Shown here piece after piece: positions 1-21,504 of a DNA stretch of 26,452 nucleotides. Both the position numbers and the translations under genes were made by a program. Positions within the stretch are counted from its first letter, which is position 1, and the number at the start of each line of letters is the position of its first letter. Source of the stretch: Dipetalonema caudispina (lineage: Eukaryota > Nematoda > Chromadorea > Rhabditida > Onchocercidae); NCBI GenBank assembly GCA_013365325.1, contig JABVXV010000563.1:1-26452 (forward strand), in the 5' to 3' direction. The notes below the pieces were generated by a model that worked only from the letters and a program-made list of their open reading frames with translations, did not search any database and was not told the origin of the DNA.

Positions 1-1137
1 TTCATATCATTTTTCCGAACATTAATTTAATATGTAGATGAAATGTTACCATTCTAAGCGAAAAACAAAAGCAGAAAGTAACGAAGTAAGCAAAATATAC
101 TGCTGATAACAATTGATACTTTCTGATAAAATGTAATCCAATTACTTTTTTGATGAAGCATATGATATGGTTCGAATAGTTCCTTTGTATGACTCAGCAA
201 ATTTTTTGTTCGAATTTCATTCAAAAATTTTGAAATCAATTTTTAAGTATGATTCATATTGTTGGTAATATTAAAATGATTTCCATGAAGTAATATGAAA
301 AGTATTGTAGAATGTCACGAGTTCAACAATGTTTTATTGATTTTTTCCTCAACTAAAGATTTTGAAATCAATTGAAAACTGGTTAACAAGTCACTGAGAG
401 AAACAGAAGAGAAAGAGAGATAGGTACAGAAGGAAAGCAAATTTTGTCATATAGAAGTTGTTTCTTTTTTTAATAGTGGTAATCGTCAATTTTTATCATT
501 GATATTATCCGACTTCAAACTTAATTATCCAACTAACAATGGTAAATTTTTTGTTTTCGAAACCCTTTTTTAAAAGGTTAGAAATTTAATCAAAGTTCTA
601 AAAGCTTTTTTCACTAAGTTCCATGCATTTTTGTTATAGTTTTTCATTTTTATTTCTATATTTTTATACAATTTGTCGGTAAAATTTTTTATGGACTTTT
701 TTCTGTGAACTGCAAAATGTTTTTTTTTCTTTTTTTTTTTTTTTTGTGTAAAAATGAAAAAAAAAATTAGCACGCTTTGTACGAATAATTTCAACAATCA
801 CAAATAAGTCAGTATATCATCTTTCAATGGGTATGATTGTTTACTTGTGATTTTACTTGATTTATTAATTTTTAGTTCTTTCCAACTTATAAATGAACTT
901 TAAAGAAATATATTGCACAAAAAAGAAATGTGTTTTAATGCATAATTGTTGTTTTTGGTCAAAATTTACTTTTTTTGCAAATTTTTTATTTATAGCATAA
1001 ATTACTGCGCAAGTTTTATTTATATATGCTTTTGAAGCTATGTGAATTTTATTGATTTATTGCAATATTTTCGAAATTGAGATCTAAATTTCGAAAAAGT
1101 CATCCAACCTTTTGAAATTCAGGAAAAAAAGCAATTC
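1..1137. other. Non-coding region upstream of the small Cys-rich gene
   Basis: I see no supportable gene here; the two ORFs of 61 and 75 codons lack splice context and are low-complexity. The stretch is very AT-rich. It holds a purine-rich GA tract at about 394-440 and a long T homopolymer run around 719-745 followed by an A run. It probably contains the promoter of the downstream gene, but no specific element can be named. Confidence 0.6.
1112..1122 (+). promoter_or_regulatory. Candidate trans-splice (spliced leader) acceptor before the Cys-rich gene
   Basis: The sequence TTGAAATTCAG ends at 1122, and the first ATG follows 15 nt later at 1138. In many nematodes a spliced leader is joined to such an AG shortly before the start codon. 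It could instead be the 3' end of a cis intron in a 5' UTR; the sequence alone does not decide this. Confidence 0.35.
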
Positions 1138-1797
1138 ATGGTAAAATTAAGAATTTTTCACAGTTATATATACATGATACTGTATTACAGTATCTAAAAT
1201 GTTACCATATGTACAAGGCATTATTCAATTCTATCAATTTTTTGCAGCATACTTTTTACGATCAACCACGTGGTCCGTATCCGGCAGGTCAGTGTTATCC
1301 GTGTTCACCACCACCAGCTCCAGGCTATTACTGTCCACAGCCATGTTATCAGTTAATTTTGTTTCATTTCTAATAGTTTTACATTGTGAATTTTGGCATA
1401 AGGATTAAAACGAATTCTATTTTTTGAAAGGACAGAAATTTAAATTCAAAAGTTAGATTAAAATAATTTAGCATCAATTGATGTAAAACTTAGAAATATT
1501 TTTAAACAAAAAGTAACACAAAAATAAATATCAAAAAAGGAATAATTTGATTGAAAAATGATATAAATAGTAAATAATACTAAGCTTCCAAATTTTCATT
1601 CTTTATCGTTTTGTTTTCCATTGATATTTTGAATGAAAATAATTTCCGTACATTTTAGTGAAAGACAACGATATTCCGGTTGTTCCGGTTGGTTGATGGC
1701 TTTGATTGCATTATGCTGTGGCTGTTTCATTGGACAACAATTTGACACAGATTGCTGTTGTTGCTTTATTCCATGTCCACCTTGTCGTAGATGTTAA
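1138..1797 (+). CDS. Small Pro-rich/Cys-rich protein, CYSTM-like, 3 exons
   Basis: Proposed CDS join(1138..1140,1248..1351,1659..1797), 81 aa. The first coding exon is only the ATG, followed directly by a GTAAAA donor. Exon 2 begins after TTTTTTGCAG and exon 3 after CATTTTAG, and all phases agree. Residues 2-36 are rich in Pro, Tyr and Cys (PRGPYPAGQCYPC, then PPPAPGYYCPQPCY). Residues 45-61 form a short hydrophobic segment (GWLMALIALCCGCFIG), and the tail contains CCCC at 68-71 and ends CPPCRRC. Fifteen of 81 residues are cysteine. A Pro/Tyr-rich head followed by a Cys-rich hydrophobic module is the layout of CYSTM-type membrane-associated stress peptides; this is a resemblance in layout, not proven homology. 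The Cys-rich exon was recognised by reading frame, not by length. The isolated start exon is the weakest part; the real start could lie elsewhere upstream. Confidence 0.6.
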
Positions 1798-2163
1798 AAA
1801 TGATGGAAAGGAATCCTTTGATGTTGAAAATCATTGGAAGAAATGTTTTTGAATGATAGGATATTCGTTTCTTCTTTTTACATCATTATTTATATATTTG
1901 AATTAATTGTTCCCTTCACTACTTTTATTTTTTTTCTTTGGATTTAAATTTTTCAAACAATTTCTTTTCTATTCTGCATATTGTTAATGTTTTTTTTCTC
2001 CGGTTTATCAGTAATTACCCGATATCAGAAATACCTGTAATTACTCGGTGATTTGGTAGTTTCCAATGATAATGACAACGATGATAATAGTGATGCTAAT
2101 GATAAAAACATACCCGTAATGTTAGTAATCTCTTGAATGAGAAGACTATGATGTCCAAGGTCC

Positions 2164-2198
2164 CTGATAATATTACGATAGCTGATAATATACGATAG
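2164..2198. repeat. Two-copy tandem duplication (18 and 17 nt)
   Basis: CTGATAATATTACGATAG at 2164-2181 is followed directly by CTGATAATATACGATAG at 2182-2198. The second copy lacks one T. It looks like a recent slippage or short duplication in non-coding DNA. Confidence 0.8.
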
Positions 2199-4386
2199 CA
2201 GGCATTATTATTTCTTTCATATTTTCGACATTTTATCTAAAATTTTCCCCACCCTTTATCATCCCTTTTTCCTATATGGAAAAAAAATATATATATTGTT
2301 TTCCGGTAATTAAATTCTGTCTTTTTTTCAACAATGTATGTTGGAATATCGACCCTCCACGATGTTGAATTTGTTTCCGGAATATGTTTTATCCGGTTAT
2401 TTTCCTCTTAGAGGAAGAAATAACGTTGAATTATATATGTTGGCAATTATTATTTCTTTTCTCCTTAATTCTGATCTTTTCTCTTAATTCGTGCCATAGT
2501 TTTTCCAGTATAAACTGAAACTTCTAAATTCCTGGTATGAAATTAAGTGAAACTTGTTGATATCGCATTTGTATTCGTTTAACAAATTATAATCAATGCT
2601 ACTGAATTAAGCATGATTGCTAGATTATGAAGTGATTAATTCTAAAGAAAGCTCGAAGTGACAGTGTCCAAATGAACTAAATAAAATTACAAAACGAGAA
2701 TTGAAGAACTGGAAAGAATATATCCAAAATTAATTCATAGTGATTTGTCAACAGTGAAAAAATTTGTCAAAGTTTTTGTCCCCAATTATGCTAGCTATGA
2801 ATGTTTAAAATATAATCGCTCATAATCCCTGAATTTATTTGAAATGTTTGCAGTAGCAATTGCTACTTGCTTATTCCTTTTCTACCAGCGAAAGTTTGTC
2901 AAGACTTCAATAAATTTAAATTGTATGCATTGTATAAGCTACAATGGGAAGCTTTTCCTCCCAATATTTAATTCCAATTTAAATAATTTCTAAAGCTTAT
3001 CTTTTTAGTGTCCCCAATTCCCGCAGCACTATATTATACACTGTTTTACCTTCTTCATGTTCTCAACTGAAATCTTTGCAACAGAAAGAGTAGTTGGAAA
3101 TCTTTTTCTAATTAGCACTTTTTTAATTGTAATTGCACCTTCTTTTCTTTAAAAAATTTGGTGACAGAAAATTCAATGTGTTTTACTATTATAAGAAATT
3201 GTTGGAATTAGAAATTTGGCAGGGTCAAGCAAACATTTCCATTACATTTCAGCCATAACAAACTCGGAAATTTGCCCCTCCGTGCAAATGCAAATATCTA
3301 AGCAAATGATGACCATTTCAAGAAATTTTTTTTTCATCCAATTTAAATCCGAATGTTATTATAAATACATAAAAATAACATCGCAATTTTTTTTAACGGC
3401 AAATTTTATGCAGCGTTAAATAGAATGTAAATTAATTTCGATATAAAGTGGAAAAAATTATGAGGAGAAAGAATGAACGAAAAGAAAAAGGAAGTATAAA
3501 AACTATAGCAAAGGAATAAAATTATACAATAAGATATATGATTATTGGATCCTAAATATGTGGAAATAGATGATATAAAAACATCACTTTGAATAAAAAT
3601 CATTACAATAAATTATGAGAACTATCACAATAGGAATAGAAACTGTTTCATGTACTTCATGCAAGTGACTTAAATTGTGGTTTGATTTAAAACATCCTTA
3701 TAAAACAACCATCGAATCAATATATATCAAATAAACTTCTGCTCATGGTAATAAAAACACTGGTCGCAATCACTGAGCAATATTTGAAACCAATAATTTT
3801 CGAAACAATGTATAAAAAGAAATAAATATCATCGAATTTCAAGTGACATTTTGATCAACACGACGAAAATATCATGTCATTTGTACACTTAAGATGATCA
3901 CATGAAGTCATCGAACATTACCAGCAGATATGCTTAGATTAACTCGGACAACTTTTAAATCTACAAGTTTGGCAAAATTTCGAATATCTTAAATTACCAT
4001 TATAGTATGCTTTCTAGAAGTCCTACGGACGCTTGTATTATAAAGAAAATGGCATAAATATTTTCGAAACGTGGAAAAACAGGAAGAAACATATTCAATG
4101 AGCATTATATTGGGGATAAAGTTTGCGTAAATATGAAAGAAAAGTCGAAGACAAAAAACAAAAAAAAGAAACAATCATAAGTAAACAATGGTAACAAAAG
4201 AAAGAAAATCAAAGATCAAACAGTGACAATTGCAATACTATCTGTTCAGAAAAGAAAACATTTCCATAAGTAAGAGCTCAGAATGTAAGCAGTGACGGAG
4301 AGTTGAACAATACAAAGCAACGAACCATTCTCACCGAATGAAGACAATAATAACTGAAGATAGAAGTTTATGATCTACTTCGATAG

Positions 4387-4392
4387 TTTATT
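4387..4392 (-). promoter_or_regulatory. Likely polyadenylation signal of SNX17 (AATAAA)
   Basis: The plus-strand TTTATT here reads AATAAA on the minus strand and lies about 20 nt past the SNX17 stop codon at 4412-4414. Spacing and hexamer fit a short nematode 3' UTR with cleavage expected around 4365-4380. The cleavage site itself is not visible. Confidence 0.55.
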
Positions 4393-4411
4393 TCATATCA
4401 TCGAAAAACGA

Positions 4412-4465
4412 TTACAAGTCATCGTCTGTAATCTCAAATCCTTCATTTTTTAACGGCAGTGCCTT
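4412..4465 (-). other. snx-17: SNX17 last exon: Retriever-docking C-terminal tail
   Basis: This 54-nt exon encodes 17 residues and the stop, reading [17 protein letters not shown]. The aromatic residue plus acidic run ending in Leu matches the extreme C-terminus of vertebrate SNX17, which is required for binding the VPS26C-VPS35L side of Retriever, with the terminal Leu critical. Conservation of only these last residues beyond a divergent 113-residue linker exon argues for the same docking role here; that is inference from family knowledge. Confidence 0.75.
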
Positions 4466-7400
4466 CTGAAATAAATTCAACGATCCAACAATATATGAAT
4501 ACTAATCTTGATTTCACCCTTCCAAGAAATTCAATTTATTCCTTTATAAAATCCGATCTTAAAGTTCTGTCATGATGTGGCAGTAGCATTAGTTGCAAAG
4601 AAGGCTCGTTATATTTTTCCAAGTTTCAAGCAAGCCCTTAATACACTGAGGCATAGTCAGCTAACATCGAACAATCTTAATGAATGGATGGATTAATCTT
4701 CATTATATGCCATTAGGCAACTTTCACTAATAATTCCCTTGAGAAAACATAAAATAATCCTAGCGTGAACAGTTATGAAACCCAATCAATGTTTGTTACT
4801 CACCAACTAAAATATATTTAGAAATAAAACAAGTTTAAATCAAAAATATACCGAAATTGTGGTAAAAGCATCTCGGACAGATTCATTCGAATCACTAGTA
4901 ATCGATTCTGAATATTGCCTATTGGTGATACTATCAGAATGATGGTTTGCATCGACTGAACGAACGGTACCATTGTTACTTTGAGCATTCGTTAATGGAT
5001 CACGATTTGTAATGACTTCGGTTTCTTCGACCACTTTTGGTTGTATCGAATTCTTCCACTCACCATTCTCCATTGGTAATGAATATTGGACAGTTCTTGA
5101 AATAACGGGAGACCCCATCGAACTATCTTCTTGCGAGGAATAAATTTTAAACACATCTTTTGTAGGGTAATCATAGTCGTGGCCACCAAACTAAATATAG
5201 AAAAATAGATGACTGTATCTCATTAAGAGCATTAAGATAGTAAAACCATAAAATGCTATGACCATTGAAAATATAGTGCATAGTTGAACTATACAGAATC
5301 CGTTTAGCGTTTCCAGACCACTAATTAAGAGTAGGAAGTAAAAATCAAAGAAGCTTTTCTTTTAGAAATCAGAAACTGAAAAACGACTCTAGATATATCG
5401 GTATCATTATTTACTGCAAAAAAATCGGTGTCACCGATACAAGTAATTCTTAGATAAGTGCAAAAGAATGGAGCAAGTTAGAGAAAAATTAAATCTAAAG
5501 CGAAAGTAATAATTCACCATGGTCATTAAGGAGCGATGCTCCTTGAGAATTTCAAAACCAATTGATTGAAGCAGCAAAGAAAGCAAAATAGCCTGAAATT
5601 AAACTTCCTTCTGGCTTGGATTTATATTTAACCATCCATTAAACGGTGGTTACACAAATTTGAGGTTTTTAGCCGCAACAGCTTCGATTTTACTGGAAAA
5701 TAAACATCTAACAGCAAAAACTTTGGGAGTTTAGAAAAACTAATGCATTCTCTTTTGCCTACATCATATTTTCCTCGCAATCTTATAGCGTACATATTAT
5801 GTGGCAACTCATTAAACTATCACATCTCGAAAAAGCTGTCACATAAATGTGGAATTTGCTCACGTTAGTATAAATAACACAGAATGAGTGAAGCAACCTG
5901 ATTGGTATGCAGAGTAATCCAATGAAATACTCCTTTAGATATTAGGTATTCGAACAAAAAAGTAAAGCCATTATCTTGCTGAGAAATTCGCCACACACGA
6001 ATTCTTGTTGCTCGAAACTCTGCACGTGCAACCTAAACAGAGAAACTAAAACATGTGATTATGCAAATAAAATTTACTTCAAACTTCCTTGAAATTTAAA
6101 TCTGTCTTGACTTATACGAGTTTCACTCTCTCAAACACGGCCTGCAAGAGTATAACTGTCGTTATGAGAGTAAAATAAAACTTCAATAATTTGAAATTCT
6201 TTTCGTTAATTTGAGACATACATCAATAAACTACTGAAATGTGAAATGAGGAGTGAGAGCGCCGAAAACTACATCATTCTTCATCAAACAACAGCACCAT
6301 TAGCGAAGTTTTAAACGAAACGGAATAGGAAATTGCTGAAACATTAAAGCAGCAGTTAAGGAAGCAATTTTAAAACCATAAAAACATAACATCAGAAACA
6401 CTCACACCATCTTCAGCACCCTCATCTTTGAATTCCAAAAGGATATGACGTCGGCCAACTTTCAAATTGCATTCTGTTCCTGGTCGTGGATAATTACTTG
6501 AGCAGGGCTCCAAAACCTCATAACTATAGTTTGGCTCCAAATGACACAAACGAAGAAACTGGAACAAACGGTATAAAAGAAAAGCCAACAGATCGAATCC
6601 TTTGGAACATTTAGCAGGTGTATGTGCACCTTGTGCAAATGAGCTTGAATTACAGTTCATAATTATTTAGGTATCTCTATCATAATTGAATAAGAGAAGA
6701 AAAACAATGTAGGAACAAACCAAAATCACTAAATTCTTTAACAACACTACAATTCTCACAACAACATAGGTCCAGAATATCCAGAATCAAAATATTCAAT
6801 ACCTCTCCAGCATAAATTAGTTTTAGCTAATAACACCTTCTAAAAATTTCCAATAATCATTCGAAGAAAACAAAAATCTATTCACCTGAGTACAATTTCC
6901 CTGTTCTTCCAAAGCTAACAAACGACTTTTGATTTCTGTTTGACGGGGCACAAAATGACCATTATGCAGATCACTTGCAGCCTAAATATTTTCCAGAGTA
7001 AAAAGAATGCTCTAAAATAAAAATAGCTTCTAAAACTTCTTCTGAGAATTAAAATCTATGAAGACTTTTAAAGATTGCATGATGTTTCTGCAAATCTGCC
7101 CATATTTCTAACATACTTTTAGTGAAAATTATAGATCAAAAAAATATACCTGTTTGTACAGCAATAAAACAGCTCCAGGATCATCCATAAGTTCTTCCTC
7201 AATTTTTGGATCCCAGATTAACTTCCTGATGACAATGTAATAAAATACTCCCGTCGCTGCCGATTTCTGGTTCAACAAATGAATTGATAAATAGGGTGAT
7301 TCGAAATTCCGCAATAGTCGTACAGCTAAATAAAACTTTTAGAAAAATCCATTTATGATTGAAATGCGGATCTTCAAAAAGGATTATCATAATTACTCAA

Positions 7401-9216
7401 CTAATATAACACTTTACTACTTATCCTAGGTAATCAGTGTTTGTAAAATGCACCAAATTATTTAGTTCTTATTTTGTTTAACATTTTCTCGTGATTTTTC
7501 CTAACTGTCATTATTACTAAAAAAAATCTTGTATAGACAGAAATGTGTTTCATGATGCATTAAAATGTGAAATGAATCATAGTACTACTGAATCATTCCT
7601 TATTAAACAGTTACACTGCCTATAAGCACATTAAGAAGAACTTAAGAACTTGAAAAGGATACGATTAAGTGGGAAAGTCTAGTTCGACTCTTATAAATAA
7701 TCCTGTGATCTCGAAATTCGGCCCATATCATCAAAATGTTATAGATGTTGCTGTTAACTCATCATTTCACTATCAAATTTATGCTCTTTATTATATGAAT
7801 GACAAACAGAGTGTATCCGGATATTTCACTGAACCAAGGGAAGACATGAAGTGACCATCATCACTAGCATACCGTCGTTTGGCCACAAATAGACCAAAAT
7901 TTCCAACGTTTTCAATACTCAAACCAATAATGTCAGCAAATCGCTAAAAATGGACTCCTTTACCTTTCAGAAGGAAAAGATATGGATGTATAATCCGGAT
8001 ATTCTTCGTAAAGAAATCAAAATAAAGAACCTTTAAAATAATTTCGGTAGGATGCTCAACATTGCAACGAACGGTCTCCTTAGTACCGTCTGCCATAAAA
8101 ATATCAACCGAGACGTTACTGGATGATGGTCGAAATGATTCCTGAAAAAAAAGATAATTCTTCTATGTCATCAGCTTAAATGAAAAAAAAAGATCGGAGA
8201 AATAAGATAAAATCCACTTACGATTTGAAAATTCAGAAAAGCGTTTTCAGTCATGAAGTGCTGAGCGATTGACTGAAGCTGAACTACTAGAAACAAAACT
8301 GTAACTATATATATGGAAGGAAAAAAAGCATTAATAACAACAAAATAGTTAGTACAGAACTACAATATATTCCATATATTGGCTTACTTCAAGAGTTATC
8401 TTAAAAATATAGTCGAACGAGGATTTTTGGATCTTTAAAAAAAGTAGATCACAGAAAGACTTGACAGTTGTTGAAGACAATAAAATGTCAAACCTCTAAT
8501 TCTGAAAGTGGAACAATACTTCGTTCCAAAAATAACTTATATCTAAGTTCGTTCACATAGTTTTTTTTTTTGAATTTCAACAGGAGGAAAAAAAAAACTA
8601 ACTCGTTTGAAAATAACGTGCTAGCGCTTGTCTCCGTTCTTCCAGTGATTTTTGATCCAATGTTCGGAACAACTTTTTCGATGGAAAATCGGGTGTTTTC
8701 AATTTCGGTCCGAAATGGCTACGTAACTTCTCATGAAGCTTCAATAAATGAGAATATCGTGTGCTTGCATGATAAGCACCATTGATGTATATATCAAATG
8801 CCTGGAAATAAATGCATCCAAACATTGGTGTTATACCAATACATTTTATTACTTATCAATTAATTACCTATTGTAATAATTAATGAAACTAAATAATCAC
8901 CACTAACCTCTTAATACCATGATAACAATTGCAACTAATATATCAGCAAATATCAGAATAAATGAAAAAAGAAATCCATAGAAAATAAAGGTATACCTTT
9001 ATTAACGAAAAAGAAAAAATTTGAATATCAAAAGAAAAGCTAAAGCGTTAAGAGAAATTCTTAATTAATCTAAAATATTAATAATAAAAAGGTAAATAAC
9101 TCCGAATTGATATTTTAATTTATATAAAAAAAAGAAAATAAACAATTTACATCATACGTACGGCTTCCATCCGTTTCAACCAATGTTTGTGTCGTTGGAA
9201 TCGAAATGTGAATCAT
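4412..9216 (-). CDS. snx-17: Sorting nexin 17 (PX-FERM endosomal cargo adaptor), 12 exons
   Basis: CDS complement(join(4412..4465,4852..5190,5518..5592,5898..6032,6406..6558,6886..6981,7150..7325,7835..7943,8031..8141,8222..8286,8603..8801,9151..9216)), 525 aa; human SNX17 has 470. Residues 1-110 form the PX domain: MIHISIP start, STRYSHLL with Arg37, FPSKKLF at 61-67 and [10 protein letters not shown] at 77-86, the usual phosphatidylinositol 3-phosphate contacts. Residues about 115-400 are the atypical FERM module ([41 protein letters not shown]) whose F3 lobe binds NPxY-type sorting motifs in the family. Residues 396-508 are a Ser/Asn/Thr-rich linker with little visible similarity, and the tail ends FEITDDDL, like FEGIGDEDL in human SNX17. 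Known family role: retrieval of integrins and LDL-receptor-family cargo from early endosomes to the surface via Retriever. The least certain junction is the exon 5 donor (7835 or 7856). The gene is divergent from SMC5. Confidence 0.93.
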
Positions 9217-9218
9217 TT

Positions 9219-9231
9219 CTGAAATAAAAAT
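9219..9231 (-). promoter_or_regulatory. Acceptor 2 nt upstream of the SNX17 start codon
   Basis: On the minus strand TTTTTATTTCAG is followed by AA and then the ATG at 9216. An acceptor this close to the start codon is the usual place for spliced-leader addition in nematodes. A cis-spliced non-coding first exon further upstream is the alternative. Confidence 0.55.
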
Positions 9232-9307
9232 TACAATTAAAAAAAAGTGTAAAAGTAAAATTATCGTCCTTAAAGTTACATTTATGTAAACAAACAATTA
9301 CGTGCTC

Positions 9308-9329
9308 ATATATTTGCGCTCAAATATAT
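9308..9329. repeat. Perfect inverted repeat, 9-bp arms, CGCT loop
   Basis: ATATATTTG at 9308-9316, loop CGCT at 9317-9320, and CAAATATAT at 9321-9329 form an exact palindrome-like hairpin. It lies about 90 nt upstream of the SNX17 ATG, within its leader or promoter. It may be a dimeric protein-binding site or chance in AT-rich DNA. Confidence 0.7.
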
Positions 9330-9353
9330 ATCTTCCAACAAAAATTTGAAGTT

Positions 9354-9444
9354 CTAATTGGGACAGCTGGTATCTTCAACGTGTCTACGCACATTTACCG
9401 CCCCATCTCAGTCTCTAAGCGCATCTGTCCCACTTTCCAATTAG
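9354..9444. repeat. Imperfect inverted repeat around the GC-richer promoter core
   Basis: CTAATTGGGACAG at 9354-9366 has its reverse complement at 9425-9444, but the right arm is split by a CTTTCC insertion (CTGTCCCA, then CTTTCC, then AATTAG). The 58 nt between the arms carry ACGCAC and ACCGCCCC. Function unknown. Confidence 0.5.
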
Positions 9445-9575
9445 GACGCTAGTTTTCATAAAATTCAAAAAAAAAAAACGAACCACAAATTGAACACATG
9501 TACTGTTGGCGACTTGAGCAATGAACCCGGATTTGAGATTTCGAATGAAATTGGATGCGGAGAAGCGGGGAATTG

Positions 9576-9685
9576 GAATTGGAAATGGAAATAGGTTCAA
9601 GATAGAAATGATAGAAATAGGGTCATTAACTGGAATTTATATGATAGTTTGAAAAAAGATGATTAGAATTGGAAATGAAAATAGG
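9576..9685. repeat. Purine-rich direct repeat, 20-nt copies 90 nt apart
   Basis: GAATTGGAAATGGAAATAGG at 9576-9595 recurs at 9666-9685 as GAATTGGAAATGAAAATAGG, differing at one base. The surrounding sequence is purine-rich on the plus strand. It sits in the shared SNX17/SMC5 upstream region. Confidence 0.65.
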
Positions 9686-10391
9686 TAGAAATTTAGCTCG
9701 AAGAAGTTTCTTTGAAGATTTATTGTTATTCCATGTTATACCTTCAAAGGAAGAAATGGATTAGTGTATTTTAAGTTTATTTTGTAATCTAATAGAGAAT
9801 ATAACTTTACTAAATGTTTTCACATCTCTTTCTGTTAACAAAAGTTTGTATTTTTATTGATCTTTACTTTCTTTGTATTTATTTTTATGTAATTGTGAAA
9901 TTTAATTTGAGCGTTTAGTTTGAGTATTGTTAGCTGACGCAATACTATAATTAATATTTGTCATAGTTATGAAGAAACAGACATTCTTAATTTTGCTATG
10001 ATCTGTTGGCAATTTCCTATAAATTAGTAGTAGTGTGGATCAATGCACAATTAGAATATGTGAAATGATAATTTTGAAAGATTTAATGTCATTCAATTGA
10101 ACTTTAGATTAATAATTAATTTGATGACTAAAAGACATTTAAGTTAAGACCAAATTTGCTATAAAAGTTCATAGAAATTTTAGGATAATGAATGAAACAA
10201 CAAGAGGGCTCTCAGTTTAAAATCAGTTTGAATTATGAAAGTATTTTCAGAGTACTGATGATAATTAGAATAAAATGAATCACTGCAATTCATGCAATTA
10301 AAATCGGCTAAAACATTTCACAGTTAAGAGAGGAGATCAACTATTAAAATATTTTTAGAAGTTTGTGTTTTGTTATATCCCCAAAAAGCTT

Positions 10392-10418
10392 ATGTGTTTT
10401 GGACTGCAATAAATGTAA
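10392..10418 (+). promoter_or_regulatory. Two abutting tiny upstream ORFs before the SMC5 start
   Basis: ATG at 10392 opens a six-codon reading frame (MCFGLQ) ending at TAA 10410-10412, and an ATG-TAA minimal ORF follows directly at 10413-10418. The proposed SMC5 ATG is at 10436. They lie in the mature leader only if the 5' end or spliced-leader acceptor is upstream, for example after 10358. An AATCAG acceptor at 10421-10426 would remove both. Confidence 0.4.
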
Positions 10419-10435
10419 ACAATCAGCAAAGAACT

Positions 10436-21504
<11,069 letters not shown>

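Larger units (their letters stand above)
1798..4411. other. Intergenic region between the Cys-rich gene and the SNX17 3' end
   Basis: About 2.6 kb without a supportable gene. Its ORFs of 61-67 codons are low-complexity, lack exon-like borders and match nothing I recognise. The left part should hold the 3' UTR of the Cys-rich gene, although no canonical AATAAA is obvious close to its stop. Near 2010-2110 there are GAT/AAT-rich stretches and two similar copies of a TGTAATTACTCGG-like sequence. A clean tandem duplication lies at 2164-2198. The right end contains the SNX17 3' UTR on the minus strand. Confidence 0.55.
9217..10435. other. Divergent intergenic region of SNX17 and SMC5 (putative promoters)
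   Basis: About 1.2 kb separates the SNX17 ATG (minus) from the SMC5 ATG (plus). The part at 9360-9450 is clearly richer in G and C than its surroundings and is the best candidate for the core promoter region. It is flanked by a 9-bp perfect inverted repeat and carries an imperfect longer one. From about 9600 to 10350 the sequence is plain AT-rich DNA in which I see nothing specific. A possible leader acceptor (ATTTTTAG ending at 10358) precedes SMC5. No TATA box or named factor site is claimed. Confidence 0.55.

Noticed and set aside
160..220. GGTTCGAA-like tRNA T-loop motif
   Set aside because: No acceptor stem, anticodon arm or D-arm can be built around it. The same applies to the GGTTCGAA in SMC5 exon 18, which is coding.
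1199..1408. 69-codon ORF starting ATG at 1199
   Set aside because: It overlaps exon 2 of the Cys-rich gene in the wrong frame. The frame with HTFYDQPRG and regular Cys/Pro spacing, which joins in phase to the exon at 1659, is the credible one.
3216..4174. Several 61-67 codon ORFs on both strands
   Set aside because: They have AT-driven composition, no splice partners and no domain-like pattern, and so look like chance ORFs.
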